Positions 40,695-50,694 are shown, counted from the first letter of the stretch. The stretch is DNA of 64,000 nucleotides from Pseudomonas rhizosphaerae (GCF_000761155.1 NZ_CP009533.1:1612001-1676000), one strand, 5' to 3'. The notes: generated by a model not told the origin, from the letters alone. Translations and numbers: made by a program.

Positions 40695-43481
40695 TTATGG
40701 ATGGCCAGAAAGTCCGTAGCTCTGTCTGACTTGGTCCGTGATTCCTCCGCGATTGGACGCGTTGATCGTTTTCATCTGCCCCATGAGGTTTTCGCCCGTC
40801 TTGCTGGCGAGCAAGTCCCTATGGGTTTTGGCGATCTCTCCCAGCTCCTCGGCGCCATGCACCACCCCGGTCACTGTCCATGCTGCAGACAGTATCTTGA
40901 GGCCAGCCTTCGCGACCGGATGAGGCACGATTGCTGCCGCTCCATCCAAACCGGCCTTGACCGTACCTCCGAACGATAGACCGGTAATCAGCTTGTCTTG
41001 CGCCAGCTCTTCCAAGTCGTTTACCGAATTCTGAAGCTGCTCGGTCTTGGTATTGGAAAGTGTGGCCAGCTCGGCGGTGCTCTGCACCACTTTTTTAGCT
41101 GTTTGCACAGTGCCCTTGACGCCTTGCACGACGCCCTGTGCAGCATCAGTAGCCACCGCGCCCGCCAAGGATGTCTTCTCGAGTTGCGAGACGCTGCCGC
41201 TATGGCTGAACTCGGCCACGGTACTGATAGTCGACGCCCCTTCGAGGACCGCCTGGGCGCCCGGTAGTTGTCCATGGGCCAGATGCTCGGCAGTTTCGGC
41301 CCGACCGATAGCGCTGTCCTTAATCTGACGTGCAGGGCTGAACTCGTCCTTCATGCGTTGGATCTTTTCGATCGCTTGATCCGCTCTACGATCGCCCATG
41401 GAGCCACTCGGTGCAGGCGCGGATGCCTGTGGCGCAGGCTGTGCTGCCTTTTCGTTATGCTTCCACGCCTCGTAGCCCAATCCCGCTGCGCCAACACCGC
41501 CTCTGACCATGATCCGCAACATGCGACCATCGTCATCCACCGCTGACGCTGGCGAGTTGCGGACCATGGCGTAAAGGTTCAGGCCATCCACCGTGCCTGC
41601 CGGATCGGCGCTCAGCCAGCGACCGATCCATGGCTGGTAGTAGCGATAGCCGTAATAGTAGAGTCCGGTATGGTCACGTTCTTTTCCTGAATAGCGGACC
41701 GTCTTGTATCGGGCTTCGACCTGACTCCGGCAAGCCCATATGGCCGTGGCGCCGAACGGGAAGAACTCTTCGCGGCTGATCACCTGGCCTTCGCCGTCCA
41801 GCTCTAGTCCGTGACTGCCGAGCAGGTCTGTATAGCTGTAGCGCAACTGGTCGTTGGCCACACCGTTGGGGCTGCCTGCAGGCCAGTGCAACAGACGAAT
41901 GTGCTCGCCCACGCTGATGCAGTGCAACGCTTGCCCGTCGTTTTCATGCCATTCCAGTCCCGGCAAATAGCGGGTAGTCCCCAGCGCATGGGTCTTGCGC
42001 AACCGTTGATGCTGAAGGCCATAGAGGTAGTGCTCGATGCCACCCCCTGTACAGGCAACGCTGCGCAGTTGCATGCGGCTGTTCCAGGTAGTGGTTTGCG
42101 AGTGATCCAACGCCCGCTGCTGGCCAGCAGCGTCGAAGTGATCGTCGATCTGGCTGGGGTCGTCGCACAGACTGCTCGGCAGCGTCCGATTGCTGCGGGT
42201 GGAGGTCGTTAGCTCAGTGATGAAGCCCGCGCCGGTTGCCGGTACGCTATGCCGAATGGCTTGCAGGTTGCCGGCCTGGTCATACACGTATCGACGGCGG
42301 TAGCGAGCGTAGGCACTGGTGTCGATGGCAAGCGCGCCAGGTAGCTCGCTGCCGACTTGACCGAGTGCGGCCATTTGCCGACCACACGTTTCGATGAGCT
42401 GCGCCAGTGAGTCATAGCGATAGTCTTGCTGCGGCTCGATTTTCTGATTGCGCCAAAAGCGAGTCTGTTCGGCGTCATTGCGCACCTGGGTCACTAGACC
42501 CGTCGGGTCGTACTGGTAGCGTAGGTATTGCATTGTACGGCGGTCTCGCAGGCGCAGAGTATGCAGGCCGACCAGGCGTTGGCTATCAGGTGCGTAGCTA
42601 TGGGTCACGACAATGCCATTGGCATGCCGCTCTACTTCCTTTTGCCCGCCTGCACCGTAGCTCACGTCCAGCACCGCTGGGATCTCGGTCCTCTGCGCGA
42701 GGGTGCCCCAGCTGGCTCGGAACTGCCCGCAACGGTCACGGCCATAGCGTTGACGATGCCCTTTGGCATCCTCGCTGGCGACGATGGCGCCACAGGCATC
42801 GAACGCTACCGTGCTGATCATGGGTTCTGGTTCCAGGAATTCGGTCCAGGGCTGGGAATCATCGCCGTTCCAGTCACTTTCGGCATGGCTGGCAAGCAAT
42901 TGCAGGCTTTCCCTGGCAATCGCACCATGAAGACTGCGCGCCTCGACAACGTTTTTACCGCCGCTGTCGAAACGTGAGTGGCAATGGCCGGCCAGGTTGC
43001 GTGCCTTGGTCCACTCGCCAACGTCCGCCCATTGCCAGCGTTCGGCTGTACGCCAGACTTGTGCGGCGTCACGTTCGTGAACCGCCAGCAGGCGGCCGGG
43101 CAATGGTGCATGTTCATAGTTCCGGGTCTGCGCGACACCATTGGCGAGCCAAGTCATTGCCTCACGGCCGCTGGCGTCAAGCAAGATCACCTCTGTCCCG
43201 GCGTCGACGCTACGGCTTTGCAGGCATCGACCGCTCAAGCTGTGGCGGTGCTGCAGATTGGCAGCCACATTCGCTCCGTTGGCTTGAGCCGTATGAAGAC
43301 GCGGGTCGATACTGTATGCGAGCTGCCCACTCGCATTGTATCCCTGGCGCGTGATGTGCGCGTGGGCGGCGCCAGGTTGGTCACGGTAGTAGGCGATATT
43401 GCGCAGCGCCAGCAAGCGGTTGTCGAATACCTGAAGTGCAGGGGTAGCGTGATGAATCGCGTGAGACGCAGAGTGGGTCAT
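40695..43481 (-). CDS. Rhs-repeat protein with unassigned C-terminal tail
   Basis: Protein of 928 residues. The body has many YD-type repeats (such as RYQYDPTGLVTQVRND and RRRYVYDQAGNLQAIRH). The Rhs core end follows at about residues 590-650: TVRYSGKERDHTGLYYYGYR, then WLSADPAGTVDGLNLYAMVRN. After that comes a tail of about 275 residues (40695-41522) with a Pro/Ala linker and Ala-rich, amphipathic helices (AVATDAAQGVVQGVKGTVQT). In Rhs and TcC proteins the tail after the core is the toxin. I cannot assign this tail to a known toxin. No VgrG, PAAR domain, signal peptide or adjacent small immunity gene is visible. It may be an insecticidal TccC-like relative. Confidence 0.85.
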   Translation of the reverse strand: MTHSASHAIHHATPALQVFDNRLLALRNIAYYRDQPGAAHAHITRQGYNASGQLAYSIDPRLHTAQANGANVAANLQHRHSLSGRCLQSRSVDAGTEVILLDASGREAMTWLANGVAQTRNYEHAPLPGRLLAVHERDAAQVWRTAERWQWADVGEWTKARNLAGHCHSRFDSGGKNVVEARSLHGAIARESLQLLASHAESDWNGDDSQPWTEFLEPEPMISTVAFDACGAIVASEDAKGHRQRYGRDRCGQFRASWGTLAQRTEIPAVLDVSYGAGGQKEVERHANGIVVTHSYAPDSQRLVGLHTLRLRDRRTMQYLRYQYDPTGLVTQVRNDAEQTRFWRNQKIEPQQDYRYDSLAQLIETCGRQMAALGQVGSELPGALAIDTSAYARYRRRYVYDQAGNLQAIRHSVPATGAGFITELTTSTRSNRTLPSSLCDDPSQIDDHFDAAGQQRALDHSQTTTWNSRMQLRSVACTGGGIEHYLYGLQHQRLRKTHALGTTRYLPGLEWHENDGQALHCISVGEHIRLLHWPAGSPNGVANDQLRYSYTDLLGSHGLELDGEGQVISREEFFPFGATAIWACRSQVEARYKTVRYSGKERDHTGLYYYGYRYYQPWIGRWLSADPAGTVDGLNLYAMVRNSPASAVDDDGRMLRIMVRGGVGAAGLGYEAWKHNEKAAQPAPQASAPAPSGSMGDRRADQAIEKIQRMKDEFSPARQIKDSAIGRAETAEHLAHGQLPGAQAVLEGASTISTVAEFSHSGSVSQLEKTSLAGAVATDAAQGVVQGVKGTVQTAKKVVQSTAELATLSNTKTEQLQNSVNDLEELAQDKLITGLSFGGTVKAGLDGAAAIVPHPVAKAGLKILSAAWTVTGVVHGAEELGEIAKTHRDLLASKTGENLMGQMKTINASNRGGITDQVRQSYGLSGHP

Positions 43482-43634
43482 GGCAGCACCTGTAACCTTG
43501 GAATCGAGTGTGGGTTGCTCTTCCTTGTAACCCGTGGCGCCATCTGGAGGCCCGTGGTGCGGTCTGTTACGACGCTTGCCACAAAGCTTTCAGGCAATTG
43601 ACAAATCCCCGATCCCTGACCATAGTTCCCTTCA

Positions 43635-43648
43635 CGCAAACGTTTGCG
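43635..43648 (+). promoter_or_regulatory. RbsR (LacI-family) operator
   Basis: CGCAAACGTTTGCG is a perfect 14-bp palindrome with the central CG typical of LacI/PurR/RbsR operators. It lies 53 nt upstream of the rbsB ATG. Confidence 0.82.
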
Positions 43649-43700
43649 GTTGCCCGCGAACTGTTGCTCGAAAATAATCATAAGATCGGAGTAACCCCTC

Positions 43701-44657
43701 ATGAAGCTGCCCTTCGCTGGACGCCTGCTTGCCGTCTCCCTGATGGCTGCCATCGGCACCGTCGCCCCGTTGCAATCCTCCTTCGCCGATGCCCAGAAGC
43801 CCAAGGTCGCGCTGGTCATGAAGTCTCTGGCCAACGAATTCTTCCTGACCATGGAAGACGGCGCCAAGAGCTACCAGAAGGAACACGCCGCCGATTTCGA
43901 CCTGGTGTCCAACGGCATCAAGGACGAGTCCGACACGGCCAACCAGATCCGCATCGTCGAGCAGATGATCGTGGCCAAGGTCGATGCGCTGGTCATTGCC
44001 CCGGCAGACTCCAAGGCCCTGGTACCTATCATCAAGAAAGCCATGGATGCCGGTATCAAGGTCGTCAACATCGACAACCAACTGGATGCCGGCGTGTTGA
44101 AAAGCAAGGGCATCCAGGTGCCGTTCGTAGGCCCCGACAACCGCAAGGGCGCCAAGCTGGTGGGTGACTACCTGGCCAAGCAACTTGCCGCAGGCGACCA
44201 GGTCGGCATCATCGAAGGCGTACCGACCACCACCAATGCACAGATGCGCACTGCCGGTTTCAAGGACGCCATGGAAGCGGCGCAGATGAAGATCGTCTCG
44301 GTGCAGTCGGGCAACTGGGAAATCGACAAGGGCAATGCCGTCGCTTCCGCCATGCTCAATGAATACCCCGACCTCAAGGCCCTGCTGGCCGGCAACGACA
44401 GCATGGCGCTCGGTGCGGTCTCTGCGGTGCGTGCCGCCGGCAAGGCAGGCAAGGTGCAGGTGGTGGGCTACGACAACATCAATGCCATCAAGCCGATGCT
44501 CAAGGACGGCCGCATACTGGCCACGGCTGACCAGTTCGCCGCTCGCCAGGCAGTGTTCGGTATCCAGAGTGCCCTGGGCATGATCAAGGGCGACAAGCTC
44601 GACGTCGACGCCAACGGCGTGATCCAGACCCCGGTCGAGCTCGTCACCAAGCCCTGA
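43701..44657 (+). CDS. rbsB: Ribose ABC transporter substrate-binding protein
   Basis: Periplasmic sugar-binding protein of 318 residues. The signal peptide ends near residue 29 (QSSFA/DAQ). The mature chain has the type I sugar-binding fold: KPKVALVMKSLANEFFLTME, ALVIAPADSKALVPIIKKA, and LLAGNDSMALGAVSAVRAAG, closely matching RbsB proteins. GGAG lies about 10 nt before the ATG. It is first gene of rbsBACRKD and downstream of a perfect LacI-type operator. Confidence 0.94.
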   Translation: MKLPFAGRLLAVSLMAAIGTVAPLQSSFADAQKPKVALVMKSLANEFFLTMEDGAKSYQKEHAADFDLVSNGIKDESDTANQIRIVEQMIVAKVDALVIAPADSKALVPIIKKAMDAGIKVVNIDNQLDAGVLKSKGIQVPFVGPDNRKGAKLVGDYLAKQLAAGDQVGIIEGVPTTTNAQMRTAGFKDAMEAAQMKIVSVQSGNWEIDKGNAVASAMLNEYPDLKALLAGNDSMALGAVSAVRAAGKAGKVQVVGYDNINAIKPMLKDGRILATADQFAARQAVFGIQSALGMIKGDKLDVDANGVIQTPVELVTKP

Positions 44658-44727
44658 TGCAGAGCGTCTCGTGGCAGGCCTGGGCATTGCCTCGGCCTGC
44701 TATCGGCAGGCGCGTCTGGAGAACCCT

Positions 44728-46272
44728 ATGACATCCAATGTTGTGCTGTCGGTGAGTGGCATCGGCAAGACCTATGCCCAGCCGGTGCTGTGGGACATCG
44801 ATCTGCAACTGCACCGTGGCGAAGTGCTGGCCCTGACAGGCGAGAACGGTGCAGGCAAAAGCACCCTGTCCAAGATCATCGGCGGGCTGGAAGCGCCGAC
44901 CACAGGGCAGATGCAGTTCCAGGGTCAGCCCTGGCTGCCGGGCAGCCGCACCGCCGCCGAGCGTGGCGGGGTGCGCATGGTCATGCAGGAACTCAACCTG
45001 CTGCCCACCCTGACCGTCGCGGAAAACCTGTTTCTTCACGAACTGCCCAGCCGCGCAGGCTGGATCGACCGTCGGCGCCTGCGTGAACAGGCTCGTCAGG
45101 CGATGGCTCAGGTGGGCCTGGACGCGATTGATCCGGACACCCTGGTCGGCGATCTGGGAATTGGCCATCAACAGATGGTCGAGATCGCCCGCAACCTGAT
45201 CGGCGAGTGCCGGGTGCTGGTGCTCGACGAACCCACCGCCATGCTCACCGCGCGCGAAGTCGACATGCTGTTCGCGCAGATCCTGCGCCTGCGCGAACGC
45301 GGCGTTTCCATCATCTATATTTCCCATCGCCTGGAAGAGCTGGCCCAGGTCGTGCAACGCATCGCCGTGCTGCGCGATGGCCGTCTGGTGTGTGTCGAAC
45401 CGATGGCGCGCTACAACAGTGAGCAATTGGTCAACCTCATGGTCGGTCGCGAGTTGGGCGAACGCATCGACCTGGGTGAGCGGCGCATCGGCACGACGAT
45501 GTTTCAGGTCCAGGGCATGAGCCGTGGCGACAAGGTCAAGGACGTGTCCTTCGACGTGCGCCAGGGCGAGATCTTCGGCATTTCCGGATTGATCGGGGCA
45601 GGGCGCACCGAGCTGCTGCGGCTGATCTTCGGCGCCGACACCAGCGATGCCGGCACCGTTGCTATCGGCCTGCCACCCAAGCCGGTCAACATTCGCAGCC
45701 CCGCCGATGCCGTGGCCCACGGCATTGCCCTGATCACCGAAGACCGCAAGGGCGAAGGTCTGCTGCTGTCGCAGTCCATTAGCGCCAATATCGCGCTGGG
45801 CAACATGCCGGCGATTTCTGCCGCTGGCATCGTCAACAATCAAGCCGAAGGCGCCTTGGCACAGCGCCAGATCGAGGCCATGCGCATCCGCAGTTCGAGT
45901 CCGGCACAGACCGTGTCGGAGCTGTCCGGCGGCAATCAACAAAAGGTGGTGATCGGCCGCTGGCTGGAGCGCGACTGCGCCGTGCTGCTGTTCGACGAGC
46001 CCACCCGCGGCATCGATGTGGGTGCCAAGTTCGACATCTACGCCTTGCTCGGCGAGCTGACCCGTCAGGGCAAGGCCCTGGTCGTGGTCTCCAGCGACCT
46101 GCGCGAGCTGATGCTGATCTGCGACCGCATCGCGGTGCTCTCGGCCGGCCGCCTGATCGACACGTTCGAGCGCGAACATTGGAGCCAGGATGAACTGCTG
46201 GCGGCCGCGTTCGCCGGTTATCAAAAACGCGATGCGCTGCTGGCCGAGCCTGCAGCAAGGACCTCTGCATGA
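44728..46272 (+). CDS. rbsA: Ribose ABC transporter, dual ATP-binding protein
   Basis: A 514-residue ATPase with two ABC domains. The N-terminal domain has Walker A GENGAGKSTL and Walker B VLVLDEPTAML. The C-terminal domain has the usual degenerate Walker A GLIGAGRTELL, signature LSGGNQQKVVIGRW and Walker B LLFDEPTRGIDVG. ATG at 44728 is chosen (CTGGAG upstream); 19 upstream codons are in frame but not family-like. It overlaps rbsC by 4 nt (ATGA). Confidence 0.95.
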   Translation: MTSNVVLSVSGIGKTYAQPVLWDIDLQLHRGEVLALTGENGAGKSTLSKIIGGLEAPTTGQMQFQGQPWLPGSRTAAERGGVRMVMQELNLLPTLTVAENLFLHELPSRAGWIDRRRLREQARQAMAQVGLDAIDPDTLVGDLGIGHQQMVEIARNLIGECRVLVLDEPTAMLTAREVDMLFAQILRLRERGVSIIYISHRLEELAQVVQRIAVLRDGRLVCVEPMARYNSEQLVNLMVGRELGERIDLGERRIGTTMFQVQGMSRGDKVKDVSFDVRQGEIFGISGLIGAGRTELLRLIFGADTSDAGTVAIGLPPKPVNIRSPADAVAHGIALITEDRKGEGLLLSQSISANIALGNMPAISAAGIVNNQAEGALAQRQIEAMRIRSSSPAQTVSELSGGNQQKVVIGRWLERDCAVLLFDEPTRGIDVGAKFDIYALLGELTRQGKALVVVSSDLRELMLICDRIAVLSAGRLIDTFEREHWSQDELLAAAFAGYQKRDALLAEPAARTSA

Positions 46273-47261
46273 AAACTTCGACGCTGCCCAAAGCTACCCC
46301 TGGCACAAAATCCAGCGGCACCTACCTGGGCCTGGGTACCTACCTCGGTCTGGCTGGCGCCTTGCTGGCCATGATCGTGCTGTTCTCCGTGCTCAGCAGT
46401 CACTTCCTGTCGTACAGCACTTTCAGCACCATTGCTAACCAGATTCCCGACCTGATGGTATTGGCTGTCGGCATGACCTTCGTACTGATCATCGGCGGCA
46501 TCGACCTGTCGGTGGGCTCGGTGCTGGCACTGGCTGCTTCCGCCGTCAGCGTCGCAATCCTCGGCTGGGGCTGGAGTGTGTTGCCCGCCGCGCTATTGGG
46601 CATGGGCTGCGCGGCGCTTGCCGGGACCATCACCGGTTCGATCACCGTGGCCTGGCGCATCCCCTCGTTCATCGTCTCCCTGGGCGTGCTGGAAATGGCT
46701 CGCGGGGTCGCCTACCAGATGACCGATTCGCGCACGGCCTACATCGGCGACGCCTTCGCCTGGCTGTCCGACCCGGTTGCCTTTGGCATCGCGCCCTCGT
46801 TCCTGATCGCCCTGGGGGTGATCGCCATCGCCCACCTGACCCTCACACGCACGGTCTTCGGCCGCTACCTGATCGGCATCGGCACCAACGAAGAAGCCGT
46901 GCGCCTGGCCGGGATCAACCCCAAGCCCTACAAGGTGCTGGTGTTCTCGCTCATGGGGCTCCTGGCCGGGGTGGCTGCACTGTTCCAGATTTCCCGGCTG
47001 GAGGCGGCTGACCCCAATGCCGGTGCTGGCCTGGAGCTGCAGGTAATCGCCGCGGTGGTCATCGGTGGGACCAGCCTGATGGGCGGACGTGGCTCGGTCA
47101 TCAGCACCTTCTTCGGCGTGTTGATCATTTCCGTGCTGGCTGCCGGCCTGGCGCAGATCGGCGCGAGCGAACCGACCAAGCGCATCATTACCGGTGCCGT
47201 GATCGTCATCGCCGTGGTGCTCGATACCTACCGCAGCCAACGCGCACGCAAGCGGGGTTAG
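46269..47261 (+). CDS. rbsC: Ribose ABC transporter permease
   Basis: Inner-membrane permease of 330 residues with 8-10 hydrophobic helices. The family signatures IIGGIDLSVGSVLALAA and EEAVRLAGINPKPYKVLVF are present. Translationally coupled to rbsA by a 4-nt overlap, and followed 1 nt later by rbsR. Confidence 0.95.
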   Translation: MKTSTLPKATPGTKSSGTYLGLGTYLGLAGALLAMIVLFSVLSSHFLSYSTFSTIANQIPDLMVLAVGMTFVLIIGGIDLSVGSVLALAASAVSVAILGWGWSVLPAALLGMGCAALAGTITGSITVAWRIPSFIVSLGVLEMARGVAYQMTDSRTAYIGDAFAWLSDPVAFGIAPSFLIALGVIAIAHLTLTRTVFGRYLIGIGTNEEAVRLAGINPKPYKVLVFSLMGLLAGVAALFQISRLEAADPNAGAGLELQVIAAVVIGGTSLMGGRGSVISTFFGVLIISVLAAGLAQIGASEPTKRIITGAVIVIAVVLDTYRSQRARKRG

Positions 47262-47262
47262 C

Positions 47263-48285
47263 ATGGCGACCATCAAGGACGTCGCGGCACGGGCGGGGAT
47301 CTCCTACACGACCGTCTCCCATGTGGTGAACAACAGCCGACCGGTCAGTGCGCACGTGCGGCGCAAGGTCGAGTCGGCCATTGCCGAACTCAACTACGTG
47401 CCCAGCGCCGTGGCGCGCTCGCTGAGAGCGCGCAGCACGGCGACCATCGGTTTGCTGGTGCCTAACAGCGTCAACCCGTATTTTGCCGAACTGGCGCGAG
47501 GTATCGAGGACTGCTGCGAGCGCAATGGCTATTGCGTGATTCTGTGCAACTCTGACGACGATCCGCAGAAGCAGCGCAACTACCTGCGTGTGCTGCTGGA
47601 GAAGCGCGTCGACGGCATTGTGTTCGCTTCGGTCGGTGGCGATGCCGCGCTGACCGATATGCTGGCGGCAGTGCGCACCCCCATGGTCATCGTCGACCGC
47701 GGCTTGCACGAGGTGACGGCCGATCTGGTGTGCATCGACCACGAGCAGGGCGGTTACCTGGCCACCCTGCACCTGCTGGAGCTGGGCCATCGCGCCATTG
47801 CCTGCATCAGCGGTCCGGAGCATACCCATGTGGCCCAACTGCGGATGGACGGCTACCATCGCGCGCTCGCCGAGTACGGTGCACAGCCCGCGAAAGGCCA
47901 TGTCCTGCACAGCGACTTCACCAGCCCGGGCGGCTATCGGGCGGCGGTGCAATTGCTGGCAGGCGAGCGGCCCACGGCGATCTTCGCCGCCAACGACATG
48001 ATCGGTCTGGGCGTGCTGCGCGCCGCCGCCGAACAGGGCATTCGGGTACCTGAACAGTTGTCGGTCATCGGTTTCGACGACATTCAGCTGAGCCGCTATG
48101 TGTATCCGGCCTTGACCACCGTTGGCCAGCGCATCGGCGAGCTGGGTGAGGTCGCCGCCGAGCGGCTGCTGGCTCGCATTGCCGGGGCCGCAGGTGTGGC
48201 TGCCACGCAACAGGTCATCGCGCCACAGATCGTGGTGCGCGAGTCAACGGCACGATACGCCGGTCTTTCCCATGAATTGCGCTGA
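47263..48285 (+). CDS. rbsR: Ribose operon repressor (LacI family)
   Basis: Regulator of 340 residues. The N-terminal LacI helix-turn-helix is ATIKDVAARAGISYTTVSHV and the hinge helix is PSAVARSLRARST. A periplasmic-binding-protein-like effector domain follows (ATIGLLVPNSVNPYF, then IFAANDMIGLGVL). Lying inside the operon it controls, it should bind the CGCAAACGTTTGCG site before rbsB and be released by ribose. Confidence 0.93.
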   Translation: MATIKDVAARAGISYTTVSHVVNNSRPVSAHVRRKVESAIAELNYVPSAVARSLRARSTATIGLLVPNSVNPYFAELARGIEDCCERNGYCVILCNSDDDPQKQRNYLRVLLEKRVDGIVFASVGGDAALTDMLAAVRTPMVIVDRGLHEVTADLVCIDHEQGGYLATLHLLELGHRAIACISGPEHTHVAQLRMDGYHRALAEYGAQPAKGHVLHSDFTSPGGYRAAVQLLAGERPTAIFAANDMIGLGVLRAAAEQGIRVPEQLSVIGFDDIQLSRYVYPALTTVGQRIGELGEVAAERLLARIAGAAGVAATQQVIAPQIVVRESTARYAGLSHELR

Positions 48286-48297
48286 GAGTGGCCCAAG

Positions 48298-49215
48298 ATG
48301 CAAGCGAACGTGTTGGTAATAGGCAGTCTGAACATGGACCTGGTCGCACAGGCCGAGCGGCTGCCACGGGCAGGAGAAACCCTGCTGGGCCAGTCCTTCG
48401 CGACGGTTCCAGGTGGCAAGGGCGCCAATCAGGCCGTCGCGGCGGCGCGCCTGGGCGGTCAGGTGGCGATGATCGGCTGTGTAGGCGCCGACGCCTATGG
48501 CCACGCGCTGCGACAGGCGCTGGCCGATGAGGGTATCGATTGCCAGGGCGTGCGGGTGGCCGAGGACGTGGCGACCGGGATTGCCATGATCGTGGTCGAT
48601 GCCAACAGCCAGAATGCCATCGTGATCGTCGCGGGCGGCAACGGCCAGCTCGAATGCGCCGACATCGAACGCTTCGATGGTCTTCTGCAAGCCGCTGACG
48701 TGGTGGTGTGCCAACTGGAGATCCCCTACGCGGTAGTGGCCTTTGCACTGGAGCGTGCCCACCAGGCGGGCAAGACGGTCATTCTCAATCCCGCGCCGGC
48801 CAGTGGCCCGCTGCCGCAGGAGTGGCTGGCCTGGGTTGACTACCTGATCCCCAACGAGAGCGAAGCTCAGGCCCTCACCGGGCTGGCAGTGGACTCGGTG
48901 GACGATGCAGAGCAGGCCGCCGGCCTTTTGCACGAAGCCGGCGCAGGCAAGGTCATCATTACCTTGGGCGAGCGGGGCGTGTTGTTTGCGGCGGGCGCAC
49001 AGTCCCGCCACTATCCTGGGCGCAAGGTACAGGCCGTGGATACCACGGCAGCGGGCGATACCTTCGTCGGCGGCTTCGCCGCGGCCCTGGCGCGAGGCCT
49101 GGACGAGTCGCAGGCCATCGCTTTCGGGCAGGCCGCCGCGGCGCTCTCGGTTACCCATGCTGGTGCGCAGCCTTCCATTCCCACTCTGGCGCAGGTCGAG
49201 CAGGTGCTATCGTGA
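48298..49215 (+). CDS. rbsK: Ribokinase
   Basis: PfkB-family kinase of 305 residues that makes ribose 5-phosphate. The N-terminal signature is [20 protein letters not shown]. The anion hole and catalytic Asp are in [14 protein letters not shown]; the A-A-G-D form (rather than G-A-G-D) is normal for ribokinases. Its last 4 nt overlap the rbsD start. Confidence 0.95.
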   Translation: MQANVLVIGSLNMDLVAQAERLPRAGETLLGQSFATVPGGKGANQAVAAARLGGQVAMIGCVGADAYGHALRQALADEGIDCQGVRVAEDVATGIAMIVVDANSQNAIVIVAGGNGQLECADIERFDGLLQAADVVVCQLEIPYAVVAFALERAHQAGKTVILNPAPASGPLPQEWLAWVDYLIPNESEAQALTGLAVDSVDDAEQAAGLLHEAGAGKVIITLGERGVLFAAGAQSRHYPGRKVQAVDTTAAGDTFVGGFAAALARGLDESQAIAFGQAAAALSVTHAGAQPSIPTLAQVEQVLS

Positions 49216-49616
49216 AAAAGACTGCATTGCTGAACATTTCCCTGTCCCAGTTGGTCGCCTCCCTGGGCCATGGCGACATCGTCGTGATCGGCGACGCCGG
49301 CCTACCGGTGCCGCCGGGCGTGCCTATGATCGACCTGGCGCTCACGCCGGGCATTCCCAGCTTCGTCAGCACACTGGAGGTGCTGCTCAGTGAGATGCAG
49401 GTGGAGAGCCACGTGATCGCCGAGGAGATGCTCCAGGTACTGCCCCCGGCGTCGACCCGAATCCAGCAACTGCACGATCAAGGCACACTGGGCGTGCGCC
49501 AGATGGTCAGCCATGCGCGGTTCAAGGAATTGTCAAAAAGCGCCCGCGCCATTGTGCGGACCGGTGAATGCCAGCCCTACAGCAACATTGCCCTGATGGC
49601 AGGCGTTACTTTCTAG
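49212..49616 (+). CDS. rbsD: D-ribose pyranase
   Basis: A 134-residue enzyme interconverting beta-pyranose and beta-furanose forms of ribose, which lets the kinase use the imported sugar. Conserved regions: [20 protein letters not shown] with catalytic His in [18 protein letters not shown], and the C-terminal [19 protein letters not shown]. Starts inside the rbsK stop (ATGA-type overlap region). Confidence 0.95.
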   Translation: MKKTALLNISLSQLVASLGHGDIVVIGDAGLPVPPGVPMIDLALTPGIPSFVSTLEVLLSEMQVESHVIAEEMLQVLPPASTRIQQLHDQGTLGVRQMVSHARFKELSKSARAIVRTGECQPYSNIALMAGVTF

Positions 49617-49644
49617 ATTCATCAATGAGCACAAGGAGTGTGAT

Positions 49645-50664
49645 ATGCAACGTTTTTTCCTGACCCTGATCCGAGGATTTTCGCTGATGGCCTTGCTGAC
49701 CAGTGCCACCGCCATGGCCGCCGACAAGATCGATCTGATCATCGATACCGATCCGGGTGCCGATGACTTCGTCGCCTTGCTGCTGGCCTTGTCCTCACCT
49801 GAGCAGATCAACGTTCGCGCGCTCACCACAGTGGCCGGCAACGTGCGCCTGGACAAGACTTCCCGCAACGCACGCCTGGCTCGCGAATGGGCCGGCCGCG
49901 AAGACGTACCGGTGTATGCCGGAGCGCCCAAGCCATTGGTCCGCGAGCCGATCTATGCCGCCAACGTACACGGCGAGGAGGGCGTGCCGGGTATCCCCGT
50001 GCATGAGCCCAGCAAGGGTCTCGCCGAAGGCAGCGCGGTGCAGTACCTGATCGACACCCTCAGCCAGGCCGAGCCCCACAGCATCACCCTGGCGATGCTG
50101 GGGCCACAGACCAACCTGGCGCTGGCCCTGATCCAGGCCCCGGGCATTACCCAGGGCATCAAGGAAGTGATCGTCATGGGTGGCGCGCACTTCAATGGCG
50201 GCAACATCACCCCGGTGGCCGAATTCAACCTCTTCGCCGACCCCCACGCCGCCCAGGTCGTACTGGCGAGCGGCGTCAAGCTCACTTACGTGCCGCTGGA
50301 CGTCACACACAAGGTGTTGACCAGCCCGGCTCGCCTGCACCAGTTGGCCGCCTTGCAGAACAAGGCCGGTCCGCGCGTGGTGGACATTCTGCAGGCCTAC
50401 GTCAAAGCCGACATGGAGCACTACGGGCTGCCCGGCGGCCCGGTGCACGATGCCAGTGTGATCGCCTATCTGCTGGCGCCTGAGCTGTTCAGTGGGCGCA
50501 ACGTCAACCTGACCATCGACACTCGAGAAGGCCCTACCTTCGGCCAGACCGTGGCCGACTGGTACGGCACGCTCAAGCAACCCGCCAATGTATTCTGGGT
50601 GAACGAAGGCGATGCCCAGGGGCTTTTCGATCTGTTGACGCAGCGGTTGCAGCGTCTGCCTTGA
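49645..50664 (+). CDS. Exported nucleoside hydrolase
   Basis: Ribonucleoside hydrolase family protein of 339 residues. The N-terminal Ca2+-binding motif DTDPGADD has its key Asp at D34, D36, D40 and D41. Catalytic-site patches are VMGGAHFNGGNITPVAEFNL and the C-terminal PGGPVHDASVIAYLL. Unlike E. coli Rih enzymes it has a signal peptide (cleavage near residue 25, TAMA/ADK). It would split extracellular nucleosides in the periplasm and release ribose for the transporter encoded just upstream. It follows rbsD by 28 nt. Confidence 0.92.
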   Translation: MQRFFLTLIRGFSLMALLTSATAMAADKIDLIIDTDPGADDFVALLLALSSPEQINVRALTTVAGNVRLDKTSRNARLAREWAGREDVPVYAGAPKPLVREPIYAANVHGEEGVPGIPVHEPSKGLAEGSAVQYLIDTLSQAEPHSITLAMLGPQTNLALALIQAPGITQGIKEVIVMGGAHFNGGNITPVAEFNLFADPHAAQVVLASGVKLTYVPLDVTHKVLTSPARLHQLAALQNKAGPRVVDILQAYVKADMEHYGLPGGPVHDASVIAYLLAPELFSGRNVNLTIDTREGPTFGQTVADWYGTLKQPANVFWVNEGDAQGLFDLLTQRLQRLP

Positions 50665-50669
50665 TCCGG

Positions 50670-50688
50670 CGAGCCCTTGCCGGGCTCG
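50670..50688. terminator. Hairpin ending the ribose operon
   Basis: Perfect 7-bp stem CGAGCCC / GGGCTCG with loop TTGCC, 6 nt after the nucleoside hydrolase stop. The T tract is weak (AACATTT). Confidence 0.55.
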
Positions 50689-50694
50689 AACATT

